Positions 19,675-31,634 of a stretch of DNA of 64,000 bases are shown here, in pieces. The first letter of the stretch is position 1. Each line of letters begins with the position of its first letter. A program made the position numbers and the translations under genes. Source of the stretch: Cyclaneusma minus (Eukaryota > Ascomycota > Leotiomycetes > Marthamycetales > Marthamycetaceae); contig JAKZHN010000001.1 in NCBI GenBank assembly GCA_037179335.1, positions 620,001 to 684,000 on the forward strand, written 5' to 3'. Under the pieces are notes generated by a model, which searched no databases, was not told the origin of the DNA, and saw only the letters and a program-made list of their open reading frames with translations.

Positions 19675-22600
19675 ATGTCCGGTCATCCGGCCCAGAATGG
19701 CCCTGGTGGTCCCTCCGCTCCGAATGCGATGGCCCACCAGCAGAATGGCGTCGCGTCGGGTCAGGCCCAGCAGGGTCAGAATATGTCCCAGGCGAACCTG
19801 AATCAGATTGTGAGTGGATGAAATTTTTATATCTCTTGATATCTGCGTTGCCATTACCGCGTTGTCATTTACTGCTTTCGCCTTACAAAAACTACGTGGC
19901 CATATGAAACACATTGTTCCTACCTACTCGACTCGAGATTGCGAAAGTCAGTGCTTTCTGTTTCAACCGCGAAGGAGATTGAAGAAAAGAACTCTTCACT
20001 GCTCAATCGTGATCTTTGAAGAACTGGTTTGTGCGTGTCATGGTGAAGCCTGTCAGCTTTGAGGTGTTTGATGTTTGGCAATATGCAGGGTAGCGGACCA
20101 CAGGCCCACGAAGTCGGAGGCTCGCTAAAAAGTGTGGAAGCAAGCTGCTTCAGACCCAGGAGCCCTCATTTTCTGAGTTGCCGCATTGCGTTTTGTTCCA
20201 CAGGCAAGAAAGTTGTTCCATGGGCGTACTTGGATCTCCTGCAAAGCTAGGACCGCCACCGCATGCTCACGATCGAGGCGCACCATAATCAACCTCAACC
20301 CTTCCTCGAAGTCCACTTTCCTCCACCCACGTTGCTGCTACCAAAGTCTGCGTATCGCTCTTGCTTCTTTCTACACCTCAGACAGGCTGAACTCTCCTGC
20401 TACCAATCGCTCGCCATCATGCCTGGCCGCGCTCTTGCCGTTCCTGCCCGAGTCGAACTCAACGCTGCCTTCTTCGCTATCGTCGATGAATTGAAGAAGA
20501 ATGGACATGAGCCACCGGTACGTAGCAGCGCAAGACGTCCGGGACTCCAACAGTCTCATCAAGTCATATCACCGGGGCAGACCAAAGCTTTCAGGGCTAT
20601 GGACATGTCGCAATTTATCTCTTTTCAAACAGACTTCGTTATGTCGCAAGGCACGAAGTCGCTGGCGTCTCCCCGTCTTGTTCATCCAGGGCGGGTTGAA
20701 TGGCGCTTCTTCACACCAGCAAGGTCTGGGAAGAGTGGCAATGGCATCTCTGCGCAACTTCAAGAACACGGCGCCAGCAAGCTTTTGGTGCAAGCAGTCG
20801 GTCAAGCGGTAGTCGGCCGGCTTGCCCCTCTGTTCTCAATGGACAGTCATCCGCTATATCATGCCTCTACTACACCCGAGCGTTTGAGATGCCCACGATA
20901 CGTTGCTCTGCTGCCATGTGGCTCGTGGCTCTCAAATAAGAGGCAGCGACATGTGATAGTCTGTCGCCTTGGGATCAGCTGTCTTCATTCTCGCTGTCTC
21001 TTTTTTTGTGATCCTGAAATATGCTACGCCTGATGGTCGGATCTTGACTGCGGTTTACTGACGCGTTCTAGGTGCTCGAATATCTTCTGAAGAAAGGGTA
21101 CAAGAAGACCGAGAGGACCCTTCGCGAGGAGTCTGAGAATGTGGACAAAGATGGTAGACCACTTCAGCCGGAACTGGGTCCAGAGAAGTACAAGCTTGCT
21201 TTGGATACGCTCTTCACATTTATCGATCAGAATTTGGAGCTCTACAAATACGAGCTGAACAAGGTCAAATGGCCCATGTTCATCTACTCGTACCTTGAAC
21301 TGGTCGAAAACCGCTACCTGGAATCGGCCAGGGAGCTTTTCGATGCTTTCAGGGACGAATTTGAGCGGGTTCATGCCGATGAACTCAGAACTCTTGAGAC
21401 GATAACCCTCCCCCAGCATGTCTTGGATAACGCAATTGCCAAGCTCTACAAAGACAACCGATACCGTCTACCTCTCAACAAGAATGTATACTACAACCTG
21501 ATGACTTTCCTTGAAGAGCAGGAGAAGAAGGGTGGCCCCGTGATCGTACAACTTCTCTCGACCTTCTGCGAGGTGAAGCAGACCGACCGAGGACCCGTTG
21601 ATCAGTTCAGCTTTGAAGCAATCATCAGTCGGGCACACTCTAGCGGTTTTCATGAGGCTGAAGTGTTGGAAGAAGGCGTTCCCGGCGGTTTTACAGGTGT
21701 CAGCAATCAAGACTTGCAAAACAACAGTACCCCGCTGAAGCTCGGCCCGCAGCCTATGGAGACGGATCTGGCTGGCGATGTCCGTGCAGAGCTTGAAGAA
21801 GAGGACACAAAGAACCCGCCTCGCCCTGGTCAGCCCTCATACATCGAATTGTTCGACCAGAAGATTAAGCGAGAAGAGAGCGCCGACGCCGTCCCAAGAA
21901 ACGAAATTCCATACCCACCGTCTCGAGCACGCGACGTAGTCATGGAGGTCCAGAAGATCAAAGAGCACCGCGATCGCTTCAAGATTGACGGTCGCACTGG
22001 TGGAGTGGGACCTGCCGTCTCGGTGTGCATGTACACCTTCCACAACACCCTTGAGTCGTAAGTTCACACCCTTCTCCACTCGATGACGCCCTGCGCTAAC
22101 CTCACTCTAGTGTCATCTGCATCGAAATATCGGGTGACAATAAACTCATTGCAGTGGGTACGGAGGAGTCCTACATTCGTGTCTGGGACCTCGAGGGTGG
22201 CGGACTGAAATCGGCTCTGGAGACGGGACCTGAAGCAGAGAAAGGACAAGGCTCTCGAAGACTTATCGGTCACTCTGCACCTGTCTATGGTCTTTCGTTC
22301 TCGCCATCCATTGCACGCGCAGCCGATGCAGGCCGCGACACTGCCGACACTTCTCCCCAATTCCTCCTATCATGCTCTTCCGATTCTACCATCCGCCTCT
22401 GGCTGCTCAACACCTGGACCTGCGCCGTCGTCTTCAAGTCGCACATCGGCCCTGTCTGGAACGTTCGCTGGAGCCCCCATGGACACTACTTTGCTAGCTG
22501 TGGCTGGGACAAGAAGGTACACGTCTGGACTCAAGACCACATCACCCCAGTGCGCCACATGATCGGCCACGACACCAGCGTCTGTCAAGTTGCCTGGCAC

Positions 22601-23182
22601 CCCAACGGCATCTTCGTCTTCTCCGCCAGCGACGAAGCCGACAAGACCGTGCGCATGTGGGCTCTCAACACCGGCAAGTGTGTCCGCATCTTCACCGGCC
22701 ACACCGAATTCCCCAGCGCTCTCGAATGCGCCCCCAACGGTAAGATCCTCGCTTCGGCCGATGGCGGTGGTAGCATCATCCTCTGGGACATCGAGAAGGG
22801 CACACAGATTAAGCGCTGCCGCGGTCATGGTAAAGGTGGCGTCTGGTCCCTGTCCTTCAGCGTCGAATCTACCGTTCTTACTTCTGGCGGCGCCGACGGC
22901 ACTGTCCGTGTCTGGGATGTTGCTGTTCCCAGCAATCCTGACAAGAACCCCGAAGGCGAAGTTATTGCCAACGGAGGTCAGGCGGATGCTACCCGTATCA
23001 ATGGCACGAGTGCTCCTCAGCAGACGGCTAGTGGTGCGTCTGGTGCCGGTAAGCGGAAGGGCAAGGATACGGTGGTTACGCCAGACCAGCTGAGTGCATT
23101 CCCGACGAAGAAGACGCCGGTTTACAAGGTGAAGTTTACGGAGATGAACTTGATTCTTGCTGCCGGTTGCTACCAGGGTTAA
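19675..23182 (+). CDS. TAF5: TFIID subunit TAF5 (LisH/NTD2, WD40)
   Basis: TAF5 is a scaffold of TFIID (and of SAGA in yeasts) and binds the histone-fold TAFs. Exons 19675..19809, 21072..22057 and 22111..23182 give 730 aa. Residues 1-45 are Gln/Gly-rich and end NLNQI. The LisH-like helix spans the first junction (I, then VLEYLLKKGYKKTERTL). The NTD2 domain follows (ALDTLFTFIDQNLELYKYEL, PMFIYSYLELV). The C-terminal half has a WD40 propeller (GHSAPVYGLSFSP, STIRLWLLNTWTC, DKKVHVWTQD, GHDTSVCQVAWHPNG, TVRMWALNTGKCV, GGVWSLSF, GTVRVWDV). It ends NLILAAGCYQG. Intron 1 is 1262 nt, more than twenty times the usual length here, and holds a possible alternative first exon. Confidence 0.95.
20419..20517 (+). 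other. Candidate alternative first exon inside TAF5 intron 1
   Basis: A pyrimidine-rich leader precedes ATG at 20419, which opens 33 codons (MPGRALAVPARVELNAAFF to NGHEPP). The frame meets a GTACGT donor at 20518 in phase 0, the phase of the TAF5 exon 2 acceptor (21071/21072). An isoform with another N-terminus is therefore possible. It could also be an unrelated nested gene or chance. Inference only. Confidence 0.3.
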
Positions 23183-23801
23183 TTGCGGGATGCGTGGGCT
23201 TTGCTTTGAGACTCTGAGATTGGGATACGGATCATAGTCGGCGTTCCAGGAGGGTGGGGACTGCGTTGCTGCGGGTGGTAAATATCATAGCGCTGGTTCA
23301 CGAGAGAGCTCTTGTGAGCTAGATGGGAACAAGCAAATAGAGAATAAATATTCTGAGATCCGAGTTTGACGAAGATGACTTGGTTCAGATGGAAAATGAT
23401 TCTGATCGTAGTTTTTCGTCTTCCCTGATAAGTTAAGGGATCTGTCAGGGCACGTGATTCACGTGCCAGGGGTCACAATTTTGCATGCAACCTGGTTCCT
23501 CAATGAGTCAATGTCCCGAAAGTCCATTCCTGTAACCCCTTACATTAAATCCTAGTACGGCTGCACCAGTGCCAACCGCAGCTCCATGTTCTGCTGAAAT
23601 CCAAAATGCCGCACGACTATCTCGACCAGCCCCCAACTAGGCACTCAAAGAAATCATGCTTCTCCTGCACATTGTGACATTGAACCTCGTATGTTGTCCC
23701 TCTCGTTCAATACTGACTGGAAGGAAACCGATACCCTAACACAAATTAACGAGGGAAAAGACGAGATGAAACCGCAAGGAGAATGAAAATGTTGCTGAGT
23801 T
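23183..23801. other. Convergent 3' spacer, TAF5 and ankyrin gene
   Basis: 619 bp between two 3' ends. No gene. A short inverted motif (GGCACGTGATTCACGTGCC, 23450-23468, containing a CACGTGATTCACGTG palindrome) is visible. Confidence 0.45.
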
Positions 23802-26800
23802 CTAGCGGTCCATGTAGCCAGGCGGAACGAAGCGAGAGCCAGGCGGAAAGGAAGCCTGAGGGGCATCGTGTCTCTGTCCCCCAAGTTCCACGTCTTCGCC
23901 GGTGGTTTTACGTCCCGACCATCGCTTCTTGAACAGGGATGCCCTGAGTTTTTGTACGATGGACGGTCTGTTGGGCTCACTGGTGTCAAGTCGAGGATTC
24001 ACTGGAAATATGGGGCTCAGAGTCGCTTCAGTGTCGGAGTCATCGCTCTCAGACTCGTCTTCCGTTTCGGCATCCTTCTCTGCGCCCCGTCTTGTATCGG
24101 GTGCCCTTTTAGCACGAAGCTTGTTTCCGCCGAGGTGATATATCCTGCGCGGTGATTTCCACATGGCTTTCGTGATCCGGACGTTCATGATGCCTTCGAG
24201 CGCTACCCATACTGCAAAGGCGGTGACAGCGAGAGCAGCGAGCTCAGCAAGGGCTAGGTACTTATGTCAGCCTTAGACCTTCCGGTTAATGCGTCATGAG
24301 GTACTCACTCATCCACGTGCCAATGTAGGTTGTTGAATACGTGTTTGAACCACTTCCATTGCCAGATGACGGGGACTGGTTTTGCTGGAACCGGTCAATC
24401 GGTAGCGCGAACAATCCAACCAGGAACGAAAGTGACGTGAAGATGATGGTGACGATGGTGAAGCCAACAACGGCTGCGCCCATGAGTGATGCTGTATGAG
24501 TCTCTCTCAGGCCAGCGTGCTTTGCCTTAAGGTCCAGCTGGGTCAGAACGGATCTCTCAACGCGCTCAGCATCTTCGTCCAACTTTGCAAGGCGTGCCTT
24601 GTACTTGCGAAGCTGCTCCGGTGCTCGCGCAATCTTGCTCCAAATTTCCTGTTCCTTGACTGAAGCCTTTTCCGCATTTTTTGGGGAAATGTTGCATCTC
24701 CCGTCCCACCCATTGGGCCAGCACCAAGGCCAGGCTCCGTGAGAAAAGTCTGTCCATACTTCCTCTTGCTGGAGAACGACGGTCTTGATCATGGAGAGCT
24801 CTTCGCGTATGTCAGAGATTTCGTGAAGATAACGCTTCTCCTTCTTGATGCTGATATTTTCCATGTTAGCGTCCCTCAGGTATTTTCTTACATCTTCCGA
24901 TACTCTCGATATTCATTTCCCGAAGATGTGAAAGATGGACTCGGGTAACCACATCGCCCGCGGATTATCGAAACTATCGATATAGTGGGCCATCAGCTCC
25001 CCTATAGCCATATCAACGGCATACCCCGGGCGCTCGAGGCTCTGAAAGTCAATATGCTGGTTGTTCAGAAATTCCCATTTATAGCGACCTGACAATCTGT
25101 CAGTAGATTGTGAGACAACAAAGTCATCAATTTTCCAAAGCCACAATTGAGGGACGATGATGACCCTTGGCGTAGAATCTGGCATGGAAAGCCTGTTCCC
25201 AGAGTGATTCAGTGGATTCGAGTTCTTCGTCCTCGTCTTGTGCTTGTTCATTCGGTGGCGGACTAAGACCTGGTCCCGGTTGCGCTTGACAAGAATATCC
25301 TGTTCCAAGCCAGGATTGCAATACTCATCCAGGGTTTGTACTGGTCTGAGAAGACCAATATCGTGTAGCTGAATTGAGTCAAAACATGGCATCTTGATGC
25401 CATTAGCCAAATGTAGACCGACGAGTTCTGTCAAGCAAACTTACTACCAGTGACATAAAGTCGGGCCTGCTTTCAGCAGCACAGTCAGGATTCTTTGACT
25501 CCTTTTGGAGCTTTTCTGTACCCACATCTGCGAAAAAGCAGGCTGCGTCTCTGTAGTAGCGGCCATTCTGGGGATTGTTCACGTTCCACAAGCTGTCATC
25601 AACAAGACGATATAGTTTCGGGGTTTTTGGTTTAATGCTCGGGACATGATTTGACAGTCCCGATAAAACATCCTGTACAAAGTTAGTATGGTCTCCATCT
25701 TGATCATTGGGTGGAGAACCATGCCCTTATATATTTTGTCTGAAATTGATTGTTGGTATATAGTAAAGTTTGAAAACGGATAGATTTCCTAAGGTTCAAC
25801 TTACGCTATAGGCTGGAAAATGGAACCATACGCGTGTCCGCACTCCTTCGAAATACCTTGCCACGAAAGCATCGGGAAAAGCGATCGAAGAACTAATATC
25901 ACCTGAAATAGGGTTTGGGGGCCTGAAGGAAAATATATCAGGAGGGCGGAACTGGGAGAGAAGGTTGACCGAACCGTCACGTTTGTTGTGACAAGAGACA
26001 TCCCATACACTCTGGCCGTTCTCGTGTTCGTCGGGGTCTTGAACTATGATAGACGGATTGGCGTTGTGGAGTAAGAGCCAGTCCACATCCAAGAAACGGT
26101 CTTTGCTGGCAGCCAAGTAGAGACAGGTCTCCCCCTTGCTTCCTTTGATGTCGATGTCACTGCCCGGCAACGATGATAATGTCTGGCAAAGATACTTCAT
26201 AACCTCCGAGGTGCCCTGAAAGCTTGCGTAATGGGCAGCGGTCCAGTTCCTGGAATCCCGAGACCTTATGTCGAAGCCGTGTTCAAGCAGAAACTTGACA
26301 ATATCTAAAGCGAAGGAATCCCATCTGCTGGCCGCATAATGCAAAAAGTTTTTCTCACCGTCAGTATAAGCGAGTACATCAAGATCCTGAGTTGCGAGGA
26401 ATTCAACGAGCGGAAGAGTTCCTTTTTTGACTGCCAGAAGAAGCGCTGTATCACCTTTGTTGGACTTTAGGCCGAGATTTGTCTCTGCTTGAACGAGGTC
26501 TCTCGCAACCTCGATACAGCCCCAACAAACCGCGTCATGTAGTGCTGTATAACCATTACTTCGTTGGCTGTTCACGTCAGCCCCAGCTCCGATGAGATAT
26601 GCTCCAATGTCAGCGCGAACTCCAACATCAAATATTTGGTGGAGTGGCGTTTCTTTCGAACAGTTTGGAAGATCCATGTCAGCATGGGCCTCGACAAGAC
26701 TTTTCACGATATCGAGATGACCAAACAGAGACGCCATGTGAAGCGCGGTATTGCCGGATGTGTCTTGGACGTTTAGTTGGGCCCCAGATGTGATCAGATA

Positions 26801-27934
26801 TCTTACAATGCCAATACGACCATGCACACATGCTCGGTGGAGTGCTGTCCGCCCGCTAAAATCTTGGAGATTGATATCAGCATGGCCCTCGACGAGACTT
26901 CTCACAACGTCAAGGTTGTCATTTTCAGATGCTAAATGAAGCGCGGTCAGGTCGAGTGTGTTTCGGGCGTTTGGGTTGGCACCACCCTTGAGAAGACAGC
27001 TCAAGACTCCGATATGGCCTTTTTCAGACGCCAAGTGAAGTGGTGTGTGTACACTCCTCGCTGTCTCGACTGAAAACATTACCAGATGTACGACCGGTCA
27101 AATGGTTGGGAGCAGAGAGAAAGAGACCGGACCCGCCACCAAACGCTTCTCGGTCGGCACCAGCGCTGAGGAGATACTGCACAACCTCGACGTGGCCGTT
27201 GCGAGACGCCTCGTGGAGTGGTGTTAAGTCGGACTTAGTGTCTTGGTAGCTGGCATCGGGAGGCGGCTTGCTTCGAAAAAGAGCGTTGATAGCCTCCAAA
27301 TCACCGGCCGCGGCACACTTGATGAGTCGTTCATTGACACCTACAGAAATTAGATACTTTGGTCCAGCTGTATGCGAGAGACATAGAAGCGTACGTTTAG
27401 CCTGGGTGAGATATTCAACAACCTCATTGTGACCATGTGTGGAAGCCGCCTCGAGCGCAGTCATTTTGGACCTGTAGGTTGGGTACCCGGCCAGTTGGAA
27501 ATCGATGTACGGACTCGGCACGGTGTCGAAAAGAGCTTTGACATTCACCAAGTTACCTGCGCCCGAATAGCGCACAAGCTTTTGACTGGCATCTGTAACT
27601 GTTAGACGTTATCCGAGGCGAAAGGTGGGATCGTAAAATGCTTACGAATTTTGGCGAGATATTTTGCAATCGAGCTATGGCTGTCACTCGATGCCAGATC
27701 AAATGCTGTCTTCCCGGTCCCGGCCTCTCGAAAAAAGATATCGGGAATTGGGTCGCTTTGGAAAAGAGCCTTGATAAACCCCCGCTTGTTTGCGCGTACG
27801 TGTTTGATGAGCTCTTCATTGGCATCTAAAAGTATACAAGTCAGATACTTTGTTCCAGCTTTGTGTAAGGCGTTGAGAAACGAGAAAATAACCCTACGCT
27901 TTATTGCCAAGTCTGCTGGCGGGGAGCTTTGCAT
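23802..27934 (-). CDS. Ankyrin-repeat protein with CorA-like membrane C-terminus, interrupted by TGA
   Basis: Exons: 27898..27934, 27646..27825, 27395..27592, 27140..27340, 25805..27069, 25445..25672, 24309..25368, 23802..24253, giving 1207 codons in one consistent frame. Three related modules of 60-67 aa (ELIK...ALF, LVRY...ALF, LIKC...ALF) come first. Classical ankyrin repeats follow (TPLHLASEKGHIGV, TALHLASENDNLDV, TALHRACVHGRIGI and others). The last part is the fungal CorA-like region (LWLWKIDDFV, EISDIREELSMIK, QQEEVW, TASLMGAAVVGFTIVTIIFT) with two membrane helices, the second split by the last intron (LAELAALAVTAFAVWVALE). An in-frame TGA at 24913-24915 (codon 855) interrupts the conserved stretch after ESIFHIFGK and before ISRVSEDVRKYLRD. 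The product is either an 854-aa protein lacking the membrane helices or a recent pseudogene. Some members resemble metal-ion channels; role unknown. Confidence 0.8.
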
Positions 27935-30592
27935 GTCTGCTGCTGACTTTGGTCGGTGTACTGAGATGGAAGTCGCGGATTATCCAGTTGCTTCGTAGCA
28001 AATGAACTTGGAATGAGCTATGGGCATGGAGCCGTGGTGGTTATATGAGCGCCCGCAGCAGAGACAAGATCGAAGAGCGTCGTGTATAAAGAGGGAAGCC
28101 ATGCATACAGACATAGCCACGACCGTAAATTCACTTGACCTAGAGTAAATCAAGTCATGACACCACTACCCAGGCTCCAGCTACCAACAGTGCCGAACCG
28201 CTGCCTTGGTACCACAGCTGACTGGCTGGTTCCTCCACCACGTCCATAAATCCCAGCCAAACCGACAGGACAGTAAAACGGTGAATCTGCAGACATCTGC
28301 AGATTCGGAAGGTACCCCCTTACTGGTACAGGAGAATAGTGGGCCCCCCACTGTTGTGTAGACTGTTGCTTGGACACCCGACATATTGGTATCCTATCAC
28401 TGATGACATGACACTTGCCACCGACTCAAGTGGGCGCCAACTCGCTCCAATCAGGAAGTCAACCCCCAGTCATTCCACAGGGGCCGAAGCGATCTGCATG
28501 CACTTGTGACTCGTGACGGTCTTGTCGCGGCAGCCTTGCTGGGAATAAGTGCCCTCAATACATAGACTATACCTACTCCAAGAATTGCATTTCTATTCGT
28601 AGAACGATTGATCTGCGGCAGGAGTCGGCACTATCTCAAGCAAGCTCCAAGCAGGAGGAGTCTGAGAGACGAAAGACCGATTTACCTTGGTTTTCTGGAA
28701 GCTTTCCCAGAGTAGTTTTGGCCTTTTGAGTATTCTTGACCCGGATTTGTTGACTCGGTTCTTATATATAAGCCGCGGTCCGACCCGTCCTTCCCGAGGC
28801 GGCCCGTAACGGCCTCTGGGATCATCATTATTGGCGTCCCGACTTCGAGTCTGGCAGATCCCGGCACATCATTCATGGTGCTACCTTGAGGCTCGGCCTG
28901 GTCATTCCACCAATCGTTTCCGATTGTAAGCGCTGTGGCGGCTGTGCCACCTCGATGATCCATGGATGTCTGCCACCGGGGTTCAGTATGCGCAGGTTGG
29001 CGGAGCCTTGATGCCGATGATAGGCAATGCCAGGAATGGTTGCCAAGAAAGAATGCAGGCAAGTCATTTTGAACTGTGGAAGGAATCAAGGCTTCGCAAG
29101 CATCGCAAGCAGAGGATCGAACCAATCTTCGAAGCAGTCAGAACTCCACAATACTCAACATAACAAGAGGCGTATCAATCAACAATGACATGGCAGAACG
29201 CATAAAAATCAACAAAATGGAACATTGATAGAAACACGATGGAAAGATCACTCGAGTCTTCCTGATTTCAAAGCTGAAGAGTTGACGGTGGTGACAACAT
29301 CAAGTGGGGTGGGATACTCGAGATAACGGAAAAATCGGAAAAACTGAGCACTTTGGCGAGAAAGTAGAAACCAGTTGGTTTCGCACAATGCAGTATGGTG
29401 ATGGGAGTGATGAATTGGCGAAATGTGTTCGTGAAAGAACATACATGACGGGGAGAAGAGAATCCTGCGGGTTGATGGTCGCAATAAGCCATGTGGGGCC
29501 TAGCTTAGGTAAGCACCGACCGATTCCGAATAGTGCCGAACGATGCACGGACGATTTACTCCCCACGGGCACCACATACACGTACTTTCGGTATTTCTAT
29601 GGCCATCTTGGGCGTTTGTCTCGGCGCTGCGCAAAAAAATGGGAATTTCCGAGACCTGGGTGAGAGTTTGACGTTCGGAAGTAGCGGAGATGAGAGAAAG
29701 CGGCACAAAACTTTTTTGGTGTGCAATCGCAGCAGCTCGACGATAGCAATTCCCCGTCCACCACCAACTAAATCTGCGGTCGACTCCAAACTTCCTCCCC
29801 GGTCCCCTCATCGTAGATCGTTGCGATCGCGAAGCGCGATGGCGCAGGCTGGATCAAGCGACTAAGCCGGAAGGGGCGAGGCGTGGCGTGGCGTGGGAAT
29901 TCATGATGGCGTCAGAGCCTGTGGTGGAACAGACAAACCCGAATCATCAGGTAACATTGGCGGCCCTTGGGATTGAAAGTCTGGTACATGCAGTGATGAA
30001 GACGGGTTGGAGACAACTTTGCAAACCATACTTGCGATACTACTCTACTGACATATGCCACGGGCCGCCCACGAGGCCACGACCCCAGGAGAACTTTCAA
30101 AGTTCAAACCTTGCTGCCACACAATCTGACTTTCCGACCCTTGGACCTCAATGTGCTGGCCCTGGGCCCTGGCGCTAGGTACAGAACTCAGAACAGACCC
30201 AGCAGCCTGGATCTATCCGCGGCCTCCTTCATCACAGCCAGGATCTTTCCGTGGCCTGCTATATCACACCCAAACAGTCAAAAGGTAGGAGCTTTCCGCG
30301 AGAGTTTTGGGCACGCACCCTTTTCCTTCGTCAAGAACAGAAATATCTGTCGTCTCAGTAGCGCGAAGCTGCAAGATCTAGATGCAATCGGCCTAGATTC
30401 TGGGACTAGCTGGGCAAGTGCCGGGCCAACGCAGGACAACTTTCGATCGTTGAATTCCAGTGGCATGCCTGGCAAGTTGCAAAGCCACTCGATCTGTACT
30501 CTGCGTGTAAATCGGGATTCCATAACGAACATAGTTGTTGCTAGTCAAGTAGTGAGGTACTTGGCTACCCGGCATTCAAGTTTGGATCCCTG
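27935..30592. other. Gene-poor spacer with small repeats
   Basis: 2.7 kb without a supported gene. Visible items are a perfect 11-bp inverted repeat at 28283-28306 (GAATCTGCAGA, CA spacer), a TATATATAAG tract near 28765, a copy of a short dispersed repeat near 29490-29570, and a diverged 32-bp tandem duplication at about 30209-30272 (GGATCT.TCCG.GGCCT). Minus-strand frames at 28682-29125 have biased composition and no domain. Confidence 0.5.
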
Positions 30593-31369
30593 ATCGCGAT
30601 CCCTTAGGTGTCCGTGGCGTCGAGGTCCGAATGTCAAGCCTGGATCGCTGGCACGCTGATGTCTAGCTAAGTAGCTAGAGAGATTGACGGGTCGCGCCGG
30701 AATTCAAGTTTGGGCCTTGGATTACGGTCCTGTAGGATATTAAAGTTCGAACGCCAAGCCTAAATTGCTGCTATAATAGTGCTGCCTAAATAGTTAAAAA
30801 ATTGGTAAACCGCGGGCTTGAGCGGATTAGGAAATTCTTAAAATAAGATTAAAGCACTAAATAAAAATAGGTATATTATTTGGCAATTTATATATACCTA
30901 TTTAGCAGTACTTCAGCCTTTTAGACCGCGTCCCACCAAAGTCCAGACTACTCTAAGGCTAAGTCTAAGCGGGATAAAGCATCGCGATCCCTTAGGTGTC
31001 CGTGGCGTCGAGGTCCGAACGTCAAGCCTGGATTGCTGGCACGCTAATGTTTAGCTAAGTAGCTAGGGAGATTAACGGGTCGCGCTGGAATTCAAGTTTG
31101 GGCCTTGGATTACGGTCCCGTAGGATATCAAAGTTCGAACGCCAAGCCTAGATCGCTGCTGTGACAGTGCTGCCTAGGTAGCTAGGAAGATTGGTGGGCC
31201 GCGGGCTCGAGCGGATTGGGGAATTCTTGAACTAAGGTTGAACCACTGGACGGAAGTTGGTATGTCATTTGGCAATTCACATGTACCTCTTTAGCAGTGC
31301 TTCAGCCTTCTGGACCGCGTCCCACCAAAGTACAGACTACTCTGAGGCTGAGTCTAAGCGGGATAAGGC
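30593..31369 (+). repeat. Tandem duplication of 388-bp unit with RIP-like mutation
   Basis: Copy 1 (30593-30980) and copy 2 (30981-31369) start ATCGCGATCCCTTAGG and end GGGATAA(A/G)GC. They differ at many sites. Wherever I compared them, the differences are almost all transitions, with T or A in copy 1 where copy 2 has C or G. The second half of copy 1 (about 30770-30900) has become strongly AT-rich. This is the expected result of repeat-induced point mutation. No coding frame; the parent element is not recognised. Confidence 0.8.
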
Positions 31370-31634
31370 ATAAGGGATCTCCAAACTTAAAAATACACCA
31401 GCGGGTGGCTATTGGTAGTGATCCAAATTCTGGAAGGACAGTAGCCCGGCGTGAAATCAGGGGGAGGCGGTTGGCTAAAGGGACGAGTTGGTCACTCCGG
31501 TATCCATAAGGAGTTGTCAAAACCCAGGACTGAGAGATGACAAGATACAGTGAGACACTCCCTACACACCAAGCCTCTAACTTCTGGACTTGCCAGCACT
31601 CTCTTACTGCAACTTCTTTCGAACTTGCGACATC
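31370..31634. other. Promoter region of rhodopsin-domain gene
   Basis: 265 bp between the RIP-marked repeat and the next start codon. No specific site recognised. Confidence 0.35.

Noticed and set aside
20263..21033. 256-codon frame inside TAF5 intron 1 as a full gene
   Set aside because: Only the first 33 codons after the ATG at 20419 look plausible before a donor site; the rest has no domain.
28682..29125. 147-codon minus-strand frame
   Set aside because: No domain, no conserved-looking segments and composition like a chance frame.
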